Part shown: positions 11,093 through 24,215 of the stretch, piece by piece
Layout: each line of letters opens with the position of its first letter
Position numbering within the stretch: the first letter of the stretch is position 1
Origin: Glandiceps talaboti
Taxonomy: Eukaryota > Hemichordata > Enteropneusta > Spengelidae
Assembly: GCF_964340395.1 (NCBI RefSeq)
Contig: NC_135570.1
Coordinates: 3,878,822-3,942,821, forward strand
DNA: 64,000 bases
Reading direction: 5' to 3'
The notes under the pieces: model-generated
What the model was told of the DNA's origin: nothing
The model's database searches: none
Seen by the model: the letters and a program-made list of their open reading frames with translations, nothing else
Position numbers and translations under genes: made by a program

Positions 11093-13611
11093 TTAAAAAC
11101 CCTTATCAGGTAAGGAAAGTTCAAGCAAAAGATAATGGGTGTGGTAGGATTAGGGGTATGGTTGAAGATTTCCAATTTAAATTAGTAAAATCTCCATGGA
11201 TGTAATTTGCATTTGTTCAATTACATGTATGTGTAGAGTTAGTAACTTGCTTGAGGTAAGAATCAAGGGTTATCTGTAGTCATACTAATTGTTACAATGT
11301 TGTTCAACATACAAAGTACTCAGAAGAGAGAGAATCAAAATATCTTCAGCGTTGGAATGAATTCAGAACCAAAGGAGGTTTAATAAATAATTCTTCACTT
11401 GAAAAACACAAATGTACTCAACACAGACTTCTAAAAATTACTGTACATGCATTTTACATCAATCATTCAGACATTTTTAAAGGCCAAGATTCCATGTGCA
11501 AATATTAGAGTTATCTTATCAGTCGAGCCATAAGGATTACATATAAGAATCATTCCTTTGTCCTGGACCAACCTTTTCTATAGATCTGTCAGATAACTGT
11601 TTTTAATGCATGTTGAATATTAAACCAAATCTGAACAGGACCTTTAATGAAAAGAAAGGTCAAATATTTTATGGGGAATTCTCTCAATTGAAAGTTCACT
11701 GAAGTTCATTTCTGGTTGATTTCATTACATTTGATAGAATTCACATTTCAATAGATTAAGGGATCCAGAGACACTCTACAATTTTCCCTTACGGCTTATC
11801 AAGTCTGGCGCCACTCAGGCAATGTTGAATTTTACCGGAAATTTTCTACAATGACTAACTAATAAGAGTGCATGATACTATCACAACATACGATAAATCT
11901 ACAAATACAAAATGTGTTAAGAATGTTTTGTTTTTTCGCTCAAAGTCTGGGCTGGAGATTTTTCTAGGTAAATTCTTACTAACAAATCTTGCTTACTACA
12001 GTAATGAGGTATATGTAGGGATGCACTAATATTTGGTGCATTGCAAGAAACGACATCAGTGGTGTGTCAAATTGGTTTAGGGGACACATGTTACCGTAAC
12101 ATATGTAGTACCAACTTTTCATGTTTCTGACAAACAATTGTTGAATGTCAAATTGGGTCAAAGGTCACATTATAAATCCACATATATAAGGGAATACTGA
12201 ATTTTGGTGAGTTACAAGGAATTGTTGTGTGTCAGTACTTTGTCAAATTGGCTTAGAATGGCTCACTTGTTCACCATGTATATTAAAGGCTGAGGGCACC
12301 ACCTAATTTTGACGTCACAAGGAACTGTTGTGTGCCAGTGGTGCCGTAGACGACACACTGGTCAAGTGTCTTTTCATGCATAAACCTTTGCTTTTAGTAT
12401 TGATAGATCTCTGTCAGTACCACTGCGTATGTCAGTTTTCCCACAAGGAAACAACTCTTCATTGCAGGCAGACAGACTCCACCAAACGCACACTGAACAA
12501 GTCTTCATTGAACACACAGCCCCCGAACTCCAAACTGAAGTTTGTAGGAACCAAAACTGAACATAAATTAAGACATAATCCTCAAACTGAATTTTTGTAG
12601 GAACTTGTAATTGACGATCCTCTTCAAGTTTTCAGGAGAGTGATTACTAATTTGAGAGATTTGGAAATGATATACATGTATGGTATGAAGAAGATTTATT
12701 TAAGTCATTATTATTTGATCAATCCTCATCATTACTACATGTATAAACCCAGTAGAAGTAGGAGCATGATTTGTAAAATAACGAATCAAATTAATTCTTT
12801 CCCACATTTTTTGGTACCTAATGTACTCTGATATTAAACCACAAAGACAAAAAATAGAACATAAACAAAATAAAAATAGTGACATATTTGGGGGAAAATT
12901 CACAATAATGAAGATGATTTACCAAATTTAATATGGTGAAATATTACATTTTGAGGCATAAATTTGTCTCCTGATATGCACAGATCTGCTGGACTAATAG
13001 GATCAAGTTAATCAGTCATGTACTACCAATATCTGAAAATGCTAATTTGAATTTAGACTTGAAATGCCATTAACAATACTGTATGATTTATAGTGCAAGC
13101 AAGCCAGGGACTTGAAATCTAGAGTATACACAGTATATATGTTAGTGCGACTACTGTATAAATTTCATTACTGTTAAAGACCTGTAACTTGTGTAAGGAC
13201 ACCATTAAGGCTTCCCATTCAACCAGATGTATTATTCAAAGGGTATTCCACAAATTGTGTCAACGTATAAAAAGATTGAAAACATTTATAACAGGTTATT
13301 CATACCTAAAACCATTATCAAATCAACGAAAATATTTCATTAAAGTAAGATTACCCGTTAATTTGAGCATTAAAAGTCAATAGCTGTCCGCTTGGGCATA
13401 ATTGGGTTAAGATTGAAATCTGGATTCACATTGGGTTTCGGGATTGCTTTCGAATCCCAATTGGAAGACACGCTATGTAAATATGGTTGCTATTTGGTTC
13501 TAACATGCACAGTCATAAAATGAAGTGACATGCACTATGTACTTAATAAATAGTACGTAACATTATATGCCAGGTATGGTACAAAAAGAGATATGGTTGT
13601 CCATGTACTGA

Positions 13612-13644
13612 CAGATGGATGGATGGATGGATGGACGGATGGAC
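13612..13644. repeat. GATG microsatellite
   Basis: Short run of GATG units with one GACG interruption. Confidence 0.85.
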
Positions 13645-15693
13645 TGAGGCGGGTGGACATGGGACATTCCAATAGTTTGGAGGGTAATAATCAATCTGTT
13701 ATCTGTAATTCATCTATGAATGAAATTTTCACAATAAGAGAATGCTTATAATGTGCAGCTGAAGGGCTTTCAGTAAGAAAATCACTATTAATAAGTTTGA
13801 AACACGGACTCCTTTGAAAGTCAATACACGTCATGTTAAAATTCTTGGGTTGCAACACGCTATATAAAGCCATGAGCACCACAGCACAATAATGGACTAA
13901 TTTTATAACAAAGTTGGTTGTCAAGTTACTAAATGTTAGCTCAAATCAATCCATCTGCACAGAAATATGAAACCTAGACTGGTAAAGATATTTTTAATGT
14001 TGTATAAAACTAACGCATCAGATTTTGTATAAAATGGAAACTGAATTAATTTTTCTTTGATTTCAACATAACGACATAGGTAGACTAGTATTAAAACTGA
14101 AAATAACAAATATGAAATATCCTACAAAATTAACGTTCATCACGCTTTCTTTCTTTTATACAAGAGAAGTAGTTCATTCTGACTTCCACATACTGCATAC
14201 CATTGTCGCAAACCACAGCCTCTTTTACGGCATCGTCAAAAACGTGCCATCCAGAGGTTATTTCGCAGTGTCGCGGAAGAAATAACAGCTCTGGTTTGCG
14301 AGAATGACTGCATACATGCATTGAAATTATCATATAATCAGATTATTCACAGAAAAGCAAAAAATCACAAGAAAATAGCTCCATGACGACATCAAAGTTC
14401 AGCCATTAACATGGCCAACATAGTCGGTTTATTTTCAATCTCATTTCCCTTCAGCTGCACATGCTTTTTTTAATAACAACTGATTATATACGATTCTACC
14501 ATTCGTGTCCTGATTAGCTTGATCAATCAATGCACAACAGGGAAGTATGCTAGACTAGTTTACAGCGAAATTTAAAGGATTTTCAATCCCTTCAAGGCAA
14601 ACCTAACAAATAGGAATAGACATACCTAGAGAATTCATTAAAGTACCGAAAATTTCATTCAAATGTTACCATTAATTCTTAAGATACTCGGAGGTCAAAT
14701 TGTATAAAAAATTCATTTGGCATACGTTGTACCGCCAAACATATTTCAATATGTATAATAACTTTAGCAGGAATTCAGCTTCCCTGATTTCTTCGTGTAT
14801 ATTAGCAACATTTACGGAAATTGAAGAAAGATCGCTCCCTTTATTCAATTACTCGTTACAAATTTCCTGCTGAGAAAATTGCATTTAATTTTGAGTGTCT
14901 AAAATCAATCAAAAATAGATTCTTACACTTAGTGGACCTGATGAATAAAGATGGTAAAATTAACCATAGAATAGTTTATATGGCACTGCATCAATACCTG
15001 TCTAATACAAACTCCACGGTAAACTAAAATGACACAATATTCATGCAAAGTATGAATCAAAAACTGATTTATACGACATCCCTGCTTTTTACCTTAAAAT
15101 CAATATTTGTCAAGGATAAACCATAGGAACTGACGAATTACTACCGAACAGATGTTATGAGAATACTTTCTATATAACAAATGACCTAACCATCAAAATA
15201 CATATAAACAATACAGAAGATAGACAAGGTGAACCTCACATGTTGTATTAGTTGAGAATTTTCTAGAAACAGTTCAACTATGCTACAGTTAAGAATAACC
15301 ATAGTAGTTTGTCATTCTTGGTTAACATCACCTATAAACCTAGTCAAAAACACCCCTACAAAACATATATCCCTTCATAATTACCTTATGGTTTGAAAAG
15401 AAAATTTCTTCATTCAATGAGTACTGAACATTGTTCACTACCATAGTTGTCATTCTTTATGGTAGAATAGATTTTACTGCAGCAAATGGGGTGTAACTGA
15501 TGCCAAAAAAAATTGTGCCAATGGCATCATAGCACAACTGTATACTTAATGTGTGATTTTTTAAAACTCGACCCAAAGGGTTTAAAACAGTTCTGAGTAA
15601 ATTATTTAAAATGTTTATATACACCATAATTGTACTGTTGGTATTGGCAGTATCTGATTTGCTGGGTCAGTTATGTCTATTTTTTGAAAGTTT

Positions 15694-16150
15694 ATCTACT
15701 TGCCTAACCATCCATTTTGTTATTTTTGCAATACACATCACCATTTCATTGTTGCTATGGGCATAGTCTTGCTGCTAGGCACTTGTTTATCCACTTGCCT
15801 AGTAAGCATCCCTATTTATACACCATCATTGAGATGTTGTTATAGGGATGGTCTTGTTGCTAGGTATATATACATGTTTATTTTTGGAAAGTCTATCCAC
15901 TTCTATTACTCCAAGTTGTATCTCTACAATATACACCATCATTTGGTTGTTACTATGGGTGTGGTTTTGTTGCCAGGCAAATTTGAATACATTGTTTGCA
16001 TGTTTTTCCACTTGTCTATTAATCCTGGTTGTTATCTTTGCAATGCACACCATCAACTGACTGTTGCTATAGTTCTTACTGCTAAGCATAATTGCATACA
16101 TTTTAAAATCTTCATTCACTTGCCTATATCCATTCCTGCTGTTGTCTAAA
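15694..16150 (+). repeat. Minisatellite, about 105 bp unit, four degenerate copies
   Basis: Each unit contains CCACTTGCCTA, then TTTGCAATACACACCATCA, then GTTGCTATGGGTGTGGT and GTTGCTAGGCA. A fifth related unit stands alone at about 18125-18215. The 149-residue plus-strand frame over the array has a repeating hydrophobic pattern that follows the DNA repeat, and I do not regard it as a gene. Confidence 0.75.
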
Positions 16151-16339
16151 AATGTAATATACACACTGTGATATGCACTGATCCCCCACACACCACATTC
16201 CTATCATCTGTGTACCAGGTTTGAATGAATGTATCTCTCTATAGACAGGCACACAGACATAACAACATACATGTCACATTCACAAATATGAAATGTAACT
16301 ATCGGTACTCATTTTATTGTTTGAGTTTCCCTGAATGTC

Positions 16340-16660
16340 ACCAGATGAGTTTTAAATCAAATATTGTAATATACCATACACCTTCCACACTATTGAATCA
16401 CATATGGCTATAACAAATTTGCATAGCAGTATACACAATACGGTGCACTATAACCAATCAAACTGATTTTAGGGTCACCATGTACCCAAAAATCAATGCT
16501 CCCGATGAATCACAATTTCAACACTTATGGATAAAATACACCTCTAATTAACATGTAAAATGTGTACTTATTGGTATTTTAATAATTTTCAGTGAATATT
16601 GTGGTTGTCTGATTGAAAAAATAATACTGTAATAATTAAAGTTAGTGCAGTTTTAACATT
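16340..16660 (+). mobile_element. MITE of the CTGCACTAG family, copy 2 (left end eroded)
   Basis: Shares ACCTCTAATTAACATGTAAA, TTTTCAGTGAATATTGTGG and the right end AGTTAGTGCAG with the 35.6 kb copy. The left terminal repeat is not recognisable, so the left coordinate is approximate. Confidence 0.65.
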
Positions 16661-17370
16661 TAGACAAAAATAACATCAGAAGTTGGCCTGCGTTCTAACA
16701 GTAATTTCTCTAATGGAGATGGTAACCAAAAGGAGGAGAAATATTGGCCCAAATCAATGGCTTTCAGGTTGTGAATTGTATACCTTTAATAGACAGCCAC
16801 AATATAAAGTACATTGCAAATCAATTCCGACTTCTATACTGTACGTGGTACATACCGACTACCTCAACTCATTAAACTAAGCTGTAGCAATATAAATGTT
16901 AACTGTTTTCTAATGGAGTATTATATAGTTGAAGTGGTTCAAGGCATTAAACTAACACTTTGCTTTGTCTCATTGGCATTTCAATTGAAGACAGTGAGCT
17001 AATTACAGTATATGGGGCTGTCAGGTAGATTTTCATGCACTATCTGCTTATGGAAGTACTATTCTAAGCCTCATTTATTCACGGCTTTTCTCAAAATTGA
17101 TTTTAGAGGATGTTCTTGCATACTTATTCCGCTCATTGACACAATCAGACTTCAGGTAGGGTATTTAAAAAAGTGGAATTCTTGTAGAGACAGACATTCT
17201 AGCCATTTCCGTACATTACTACAGAATCAAATACACAAACATCTAGACATATAGACGACAGCATGGAAACCACACACAGAATTTGGAATCAGGTATCCAG
17301 AAATGTAATTTTTTATTTTATTATTATTGAAAACAAAGCCCCCCCACTTAGTCTTAAACAAACAAAACAA

Positions 17371-17413
17371 ACATACATACATACATACATACATACATAC
17401 ATACATACATACA
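17371..17413. repeat. CATA microsatellite
   Basis: Uninterrupted (CATA)n, about 11 units. Confidence 0.97.
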
Positions 17414-19437
17414 GCCAGATAGAGACAGTATGACAAAACAAACTCAACAAGACATGAACACACATTCTGAAACTAACTGACAGATTCACAGACAAACCAT
17501 ACAGGTATAGACATTACAAACATGAAAGGTGACTGACAGTTATATATGTACTAAAAAATACAACACATACATACTAGTCCACAAATCAAAGGATAGCTGC
17601 ATACAATTCAAATGAATGTGGCAAATAATTTAAGCCTGTATATCAAGAATTTCTCTTTTCTAAATCTGTGAATGATATTTTCCATTGTCATGGTGATCTG
17701 AGATGGTTATTTGTTTGAAGTATTCAACTTCACAGTCATACCTGATAGCTTCAATAAAGTACTCAACTACAGTCATATCTGATGGCTTTGATGAAGTCCA
17801 TCATGATTTTCTTCAGGCAAACACAGTTACAATATACTTCTAGATCAAATTTCATGTATCATGTTTCACTGTACATGTTATCTGACACTCCTGCTGACTA
17901 GTATTTCAGGTATAATCATAATAAAAGATGATTTTCTGCTTCTAAAAGATGGCGAACATGTAAAACCGGATGCTTAAATAGATCTCCCATCTTACAAATT
18001 CAAAATCATTCAAAACCATACAGTACATTTCAATTCCTTGAATTTGACATCACAGATAATAAACTTGAGTCTTATTATTACACTCAAAATGATATAACTG
18101 TATAAATTTTTCAATGTTTCTTCACTTGCTCACCCAACAGTGTTGTTAACTTTGAAAAACAACTGACATTTGGCTGTTGCTATGGGTGTGGTCATGGTTG
18201 TAAGGGCTAGCTGTGTCAATAACTTCATCTACACATCTCCAAATGCATCCCCATTCAATGTCAGCCCAATCTGCCCAATAGTTTTGGAAATTGTTTCTAT
18301 ACCTGATTCGTATATCACTGACAGAATCACCATGTCATTAACAATCTTTTATCATATACAAATCAGAAATTGTACAGTACATCAAACAATATTTTCAATT
18401 CTTAAAATTCTACATCACAGATATTGCAATACACTGTACAATCAAAATGTTCAAACTTTGCATGTGAAAAGGAAATTTTGCTTACTGAAGCTCATTGCAA
18501 TTTCCATTCTACAACTACTACTCATGAATTACAATTTATGTCAGAAGATCAAAAACATTTATTTATTTATTTATTTTTCACACAGACTCCATTTCAGGGA
18601 CTAAACACTTTTCTCCCAATTGAACCTGTTGCAAGATTACACACATTGAAAATCAAACAAAAAACTAGCACAAAAAGTTACAGAGGCACAGTGTACTTGT
18701 GTCGTAATATGTTGTTAATCATACTATAAGAAACTATGATAAAGTTTAAATCTATTTTAGAAAGATTTGAATAAATTTTATATATGGTAGTTTCATTATT
18801 TTAATATCTGCCTCAATGCATGAACAATCTCATCTTTTATTAAAACAGTGAGGATTATTTTGTTATTAACTGACGTTTTGCTAGTAGAATGAGGATGATA
18901 GCAATTTTATCTTGAAACAGATACAGTATTTGGCAAAACTGCTTGAAGATTGTGTGACTGGTTTCCATTTCTTGTCATTTTTTCAAGGGGAAGGCAGAAT
19001 ATTAAAGAGCCACCGAATACTCAATAAATTATTTTGCTGAGGGCAGAAGAAGTCGGTAAAATTTACCTGCATTCTGCCATGTTTCCCAATCAAGAGTATA
19101 ATGTATGGGAAACTGCCAGTTTTATACTTGATTTCTCCTTTGTGTTTAAATTTTCCCAGGGAAAGCATTGTAGTAGATATACCAAAGCAAAGCAAAATGT
19201 GAATTAAACCTAGTTCCCTAGCTGTAACTATGTTACATTTTTCCATCTGACAACCAACGTTACATTTACTGAAAACTGTTCAATTACCAATAATTAGACA
19301 TTGTACACGTATATATTAATTAGGAGCCAGCTATATCCAGAAGTGGTTCAGCAACTGGTTTAAAATGACGATAATGGTGGGGAGCTGAATTTTGAGAGTG
19401 AGCTCAAAAATCAATTTGATTGCATGGATAGTACAGT

Positions 19438-19873
19438 TACTGTAAACCTAGGTATATTCACTACTAGAAAATTTTGTGATTTTTGGAGTCTTCAAGTAGT
19501 TCTCAAAGACTAACTTTTACTAATTACCAGACTGGTACAATGTATTCATGTATAAGAAGGCAGTTGATTTGATTAGATTTGAATTTATTTGTCAATAAAA
19601 TATAGTAAAAACATACATTTAAAAGTATTGTCGAGGATAACACAACAAAGCAATTAAAACTTATTTCCATTGTGGTCCTCGATTTCAAAAATTCAACATG
19701 GTAGTAGGCAAAGAACTCTGGTCACGTGATTGGAGCAAGATTAGGGTAAATGGAAATGAAACATAAAAGCATTGAACTGACTCCAGTTTAGTCACTACTT
19801 ATTTTTGCGTCTTTTGGTTTCCATTGGAATAAGTGAAAATAAGTCTTTAGCGAAAATTTCCATGTTTACAGTA
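19438..19873. mobile_element. TA-flanked MITE of the CTGTAAACC family, copy 1 (contains a LINE tail)
   Basis: The left end is TA-CTGTAAACCTAGG and the right end, read inward, TA-CTGTAAACATGGAAATTT, with TA on both outer edges as for Tc1/mariner-type insertion. Reading inward from the right, GGAAATTTTCGCTAAAGACT is identical to the 46.5 kb copy. The shared internal motif ACCAGTCTGGTAATTAGT lies towards the left end. Between them lies a non-LTR retrotransposon tail (19560-19690), absent from the 33 kb copy. Confidence 0.75.
19560..19690 (-). mobile_element. 3' tail of a CR1/L2-like non-LTR retrotransposon
   Basis: On the minus strand the sequence runs ATCGAGGACCACAATGG, AATAAGTTTTAATTGCTTTG, TTGTGTTATCCTCGACAATA and ends TATTGACAAATAAATTC followed by short AATC/AAT units. 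This is the usual form of a CR1/L2-type 3' untranslated end. Only the tail is present, a typical 5' truncated insertion. Confidence 0.6.
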
Positions 19874-20572
19874 TATACTACTACACAAATATGTTTACCC
19901 GTGAGTGATTCAATACTGTTCACGGTGTAAGATATTAATGTTAACATTTAACAACACAGTTTCCAAAAATGTTCCAGTAGCAGCTTGTATCTAAGGATAC
20001 CACAGTACTCAAATATGGATTTCTCATGTAGGGGTGGGTGGTGGGGTGAGGATAGTTCAGGATGCTTAATGTTTTCCTTTATATGCATCTCAAACTTAAT
20101 ATATACATAAATAAAGACTGCACATATGGCACAAGTTTTACATCATGCACATTTCTGACAAGAGTATATTTATTATTGATAAGTTGGAAGTTATTTGATC
20201 ATTCGGGATGTCATGGCAGATCAGTGTTCCCTTACACAGATTACCAAAATTCTATAAGCCGATTAACGGAAGTAAGGAGAGTATAGATGCCGTGAAAATC
20301 ACCTTTAGATAGACATGACATAAACAGAGGTAAATATGAAATCGAAAACACAAAGTCATTTACTTGCGTCTAGTTATTATCTGAATAACAGAACACATAG
20401 AATCTATTATGTTTGTAAATTTGCTATTTTCAATTGCCATACTAAAGACTTTTGGACACCCGCAGATCCCGAATTGGGTACAAGTGATAAAGTCTTGAAA
20501 TATATCTTTTAAATATACTTTAATACTGTTTGTAACAGTACAAGAAATATGGCACATACATACATAGTTACA

Positions 20573-20728
20573 CATACATACATACATACATACATACATA
20601 CATACATACAATGCATACATACATACATACATACATACATACATACATACATACATACATACATACATACATACAGTTACACACATACATACATACATAC
20701 ATACATACATACATACATACATACACAC
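20573..20728. repeat. CATA microsatellite, about 155 bp
   Basis: (CATA)n with single interruptions (ATGCATA, AGTTACACACATA). Frames HTYI and MYVC come from it. Confidence 0.97.
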
Positions 20729-21992
20729 ATAAACAAACACTACACGATGTTCACACATACATTTACACATCTATCAGCCACTTTTACATCAAGTCATGAT
20801 AGTATGACTAGTGTCATTATCTTCCTTGTCAATGCCAGCTGTGATATGTATGTATGTACAAAGATTTATATCCTGATGGTGTTAATGTTAATCAATATCT
20901 TGGTACTTAGGTGAAAATGAAATTTCACTCACAGCCTCAGGTTTTGTAACAATAAATTGCACTTGTGAATGACATGTACCTACTCACGAAAAGGTAAATC
21001 AAGGTCACTATCATGTTGGAAGCACTGACTGAAAACTACATCATGTACATGGTATGATGCAAATTTTTTAGGATTTCCCACCCTTTGTTATCATGGTTCT
21101 CAAATCTTAAACACTGTGGAAGAAATCACGTGACTGCAGTTCTAAACGACAGTGCAAGGGATATTAATAATCAAAATGCCAAGAAAAAAATGTACAATCC
21201 AAGATATTACTGTTACATTTTTAATAGAACTTAGCATCAAAGTATATCACACCACTGTACATTCAAATCTCTACGAATAGATCAAAGCAACTTGAACACC
21301 TGGCCAAGGGCAACTGAGAAACAAAATCAGGGAACAAGATAAGGAGGTCATATTTGTCCTATAATACCACAAAAATACAACAAAACAGAAAATGACAGAT
21401 ATCGCTCGCCTTATGTGAAAACCCCAGAAAATATAAAATGATACACATGTACCAAAGTAGGCATTTAAACCTAAAGGCTGTGTAATAACTGTTTTACAAT
21501 AACATTAAAAATTGAGCAATTTGTAGAGAATGATTTAAAGTATGTAACTGTACACCTGACAACCTTTCTAATTTGACCAATTAATAAGATCCATTAATGT
21601 TTTCTGAAATTGCTTTGTTTTTGTCAAAAGTGACACCTAATGTAACATTTGACAATTTTTACTAAATTTAGTAGCGAACAACTTAACCATTAATTTTCAA
21701 CTAAAAAGACAGAAATGGCTTTAGTCCCCAATGGTTTTCTTTGATTAGTTTCAAAATGATTTATTTATGTAAATTAGCACTCTCAAAAGAACGGGAAATG
21801 AATAAAAATAGTTTTACCCTGCATATGAAATTGATCCTTTGTTAGGAATAAGTGATTTTTCCTGGAAAAAGATTCATAAGAATTAGCTACTAACTAGACT
21901 CTCTGGAATCAGACTCTTTTCAATTTTACAGCAAACTGCGTCCAGAGCTCCACCATTTATTTCTTAATTTCTAAAATACTTATGTGCAACAT

Positions 21993-22020
21993 GGGGTGGG
22001 GGTGGGGGTGGGGGTGGGGG
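21993..22020 (+). repeat. Perfect G-quadruplex motif (GGGGT repeats)
   Basis: Five G-runs of 4-5 separated by single T, followed by TTTTGGG. It meets the strict G4 rule with one-base loops, the most stable class. It lies on the template strand of the PKG gene, so the transcript would carry the C-rich complement and only the DNA could form the quadruplex during transcription. Confidence 0.9.
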
Positions 22021-22975
22021 TTTTGGGCTCTTGTAGTTCTTGTTGATATAAAATGTGTTTGAAATGTTAAATGAATTGGAAAAGAGTTACTAGAAGGTGA
22101 CTTTTTTATCTTATGCTTTATCTCCTGTTTTGTTTTTTTGCCAAAACGCAGAAGACTAAATTTTCTTCCAATCCAATTATAACTCTGATATTACTAGAGG
22201 TCACTGCAATAAATTAAACTAAAATGAGATACAAAGGTCCACAGGGGCATAGTACTTTCTCTGATCTATACTTAAGTATTTATACACATCAGCTGGCATC
22301 GACAAACAGACTCCATGCCATAGCTTCAATATAGAGGATTTTCTACTTCGTGAAGATAAATGTTTTACGGATTATTGGCTTGTCAGTCAACTGAACTGTA
22401 AAGTTGGCATTTGAGAATACAGCAGCTTCTTGTTACCTCATGCAGAAATAAGTGACAATTCCAGCCAGGTTGTGAGTAACATTAAATTTGAGGCTACAGT
22501 GGCCAGATTATTCTGTAACTACAGTGAACAGATTATTCCATAATTGAATTTTCTGTTCAACTTGGTACTTTTCAAGAGCAATATGTTTTAGTTACCTTTT
22601 AAGTTTGTGATAGTTTAATAAACAAAAAGTTTGCATTGTTTATTGTTCTAAAATATCCACGTTCTGAAAGTACAGACATAATTACAGAAGAGAACATTGG
22701 GGACGTTACCAACTTCCGAGAATTTGGGACAATTGTCTGAAGTCATGCATGTGTCGTGACTTCAGAAAACACTGACAAAGCCATGGTTGATACCTGGCAA
22801 AAGCTTTGGTGAGCTACTTCAAAATTTTGGTGCAATACGAAGTTAAATTCACGAACTTAGACTGAACTTTTTCACAGATGAGCTTTCATCCTACTATTGA
22901 AGAGACCCTATTGGCTAGTTGACATCTGTCAATCAAGGATATCCTATTTATTCATTAATTAATTACTTATATATG

Positions 22976-23117
22976 TTATTCTTCAATATTTTTCTTCATT
23001 CAGCCAAGGAAAATATGAGTGACCTAAGGGTTGTTACTACAAGTCTAGTGACTCGCAGTGACAACCCTTAGGTAATGAGTATTTTCCGGCTGAATGAAGA
23101 AAAATATTGAAGAATAA
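22976..23117. mobile_element. 142 bp foldback hairpin, probable MITE
   Basis: The arms 22976-23034 and 23061-23117 are inverted repeats of 57-59 bases with about five mismatches and a 2-base gap, around a 26-base loop. Key pieces are TTATTCTTCAATATTTTTC, CATTCAGCC and ACCTAAGGGTTGT. The hairpin starts 242 nt after the donor of exon 23360-23526, so it will be transcribed and can fold in the pre-mRNA. No clear target duplication and no second copy in the window. Confidence 0.8.
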
Positions 23118-23359
23118 TACAATTATACCAGCGCCAGTAATATCAAAAATAAATCGGGGAAAGTGATGTCAATTTTGAACGTTTTGATTCATATTTAGAA
23201 CACAGCAGAACCAGTGACGTAAACATGCGTTGTCGTGATAGATACGTGTTGTTGTGACGTAGAATGACCACAGTATATATATGCCATATGTTTTGTTCAA
23301 CTTGGCTCATGCGTGGTATAAAAGATAGTTGTTATTTTTATCACCAGAAATCCTCTTAC

Positions 23360-23526
23360 CTTCTATGACATACACAAGTGATCCAACATCCCCTTCTTTG
23401 ATTATACAACTATCTTTGGGGTGTTCCACAGGATACATAATTTCAACAATTTCCTGGATCTGTGAAAGTTCCAGATTCTTCATAAAGTCGTTGTCTAAGA
23501 TAGCCATTTTGATACATTCTTTTGCA
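23360..23526 (-). CDS. PRKG1: cGMP-dependent protein kinase type I, internal exon (start of CNB-A)
   Basis: This is an internal exon of a PKG-I serine/threonine kinase, the cytosolic effector of the nitric oxide/cGMP pathway. The 167 bp exon begins after the acceptor ...TCTTACAG and ends GAAG before the donor GTAAGAG. It adds one base to a codon started upstream, encodes 55 residues and leaves one base. Seen in the translation: [20 protein letters not shown], then [23 protein letters not shown]. These match the helix and first beta strands of CNB-A in PKG-I almost residue for residue; PKG-II differs clearly here. An in-frame ATG (codon 7) is not the start: six codons (AKECIK) precede it in the exon and align with the family's SKDLIK. 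The N-terminal zipper and autoinhibitory exons are not in view. The next exon in the transcript lies 19 kb away at 4237-4124. Confidence 0.96.
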
Positions 23527-23711
23527 CTGTAAGATAGAAATTACGTATATAGGAGTTAGAATGATGTGTCTATGTGTTCGGGTGTTTGCAAAGGAAAGCA
23601 GTACTGCCAACTGGGAAAGGACTCACTTGTCATGATTATGGCGAAATAAATAAAACTTGAAATAGTTGTAATGAACAGTAAACCTGTAAATATTGGACTG
23701 TGACAGAAAAC

Positions 23712-24215
23712 ACATTTCAGTGATATAGACCACACATTTCAGTGATGTAGACGACACATTTCAGTGATGCAGACCACATGTTTCAGTGATGTAGACCACA
23801 CATTTCAGTGATGTAGACCACGTATTTAAGTGTTATACACTACATATTTCAATGATGTAGACCACATATTTCAGTGATGTAGATCACCTAATTATTTCAG
23901 TGTTGACCACACATTTCAGTGATACACAGACCACGTTTCAGTGATGTAGACTACATATTTCAGTGATGTTTCAGTGATGTAGATCACAGTCATTTCAGTG
24001 ATGTAGACCACATGTTTCACTGACACATAGACCACATATTTCAGTGATGTAGACCACATATTTCAGTGATGTAAACAACATATTTTAGTGATACATAGGC
24101 CAAATATTTCAGTGATGTAGACCACAATTTCAGTGATACATAGACCACATGTCAATTATGTACACCACATACTTCAGTGATACATAGACCAAATATTTCA
24201 GTGCTATAGACAACA
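23712..24215 (+). repeat. Minisatellite, 22 bp unit ATTTCAGTGATGTAGACCACAT
   Basis: Roughly twenty tandem units of TTTCAGTGATGTAGACCAC with substitutions; some units have GATACATAGACC instead of GATGTAGACC, two unit types interspersed. It starts 186 bp upstream of exon 23360-23526, in the intron before it. Confidence 0.9.

Larger units (their letters stand above)
19203..19990 (-). mobile_element. MITE of the CTGCACTAG family, copy 3, split by another MITE
   Basis: The left part has CCTAGCTGTAACTA, CCAATAATTAGACATTGTAC and TATCCAGAAGT, which match the 53.3 kb copy. The match resumes after 19873 with CTACACAAATATG and AGTGATTCAATAC. The 436 bp between is the TA-flanked element at 19438-19873. 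Orientation is opposite to the 2.7 and 35.6 kb copies. Confidence 0.7.

Noticed and set aside
15700-16149. 149-residue hydrophobic plus-strand frame, membrane-protein-like
   Set aside because: The repeating pattern follows the 105 bp DNA minisatellite, and the opposite strand is also open over much of it.
23307-23507. 66-residue frame starting at an ATG in the PKG exon, read as a small protein
   Set aside because: The ATG is internal to the exon: family-conserved codons precede it and the C-terminal part (GKRISGDK...) is intron read-through past a perfect donor.
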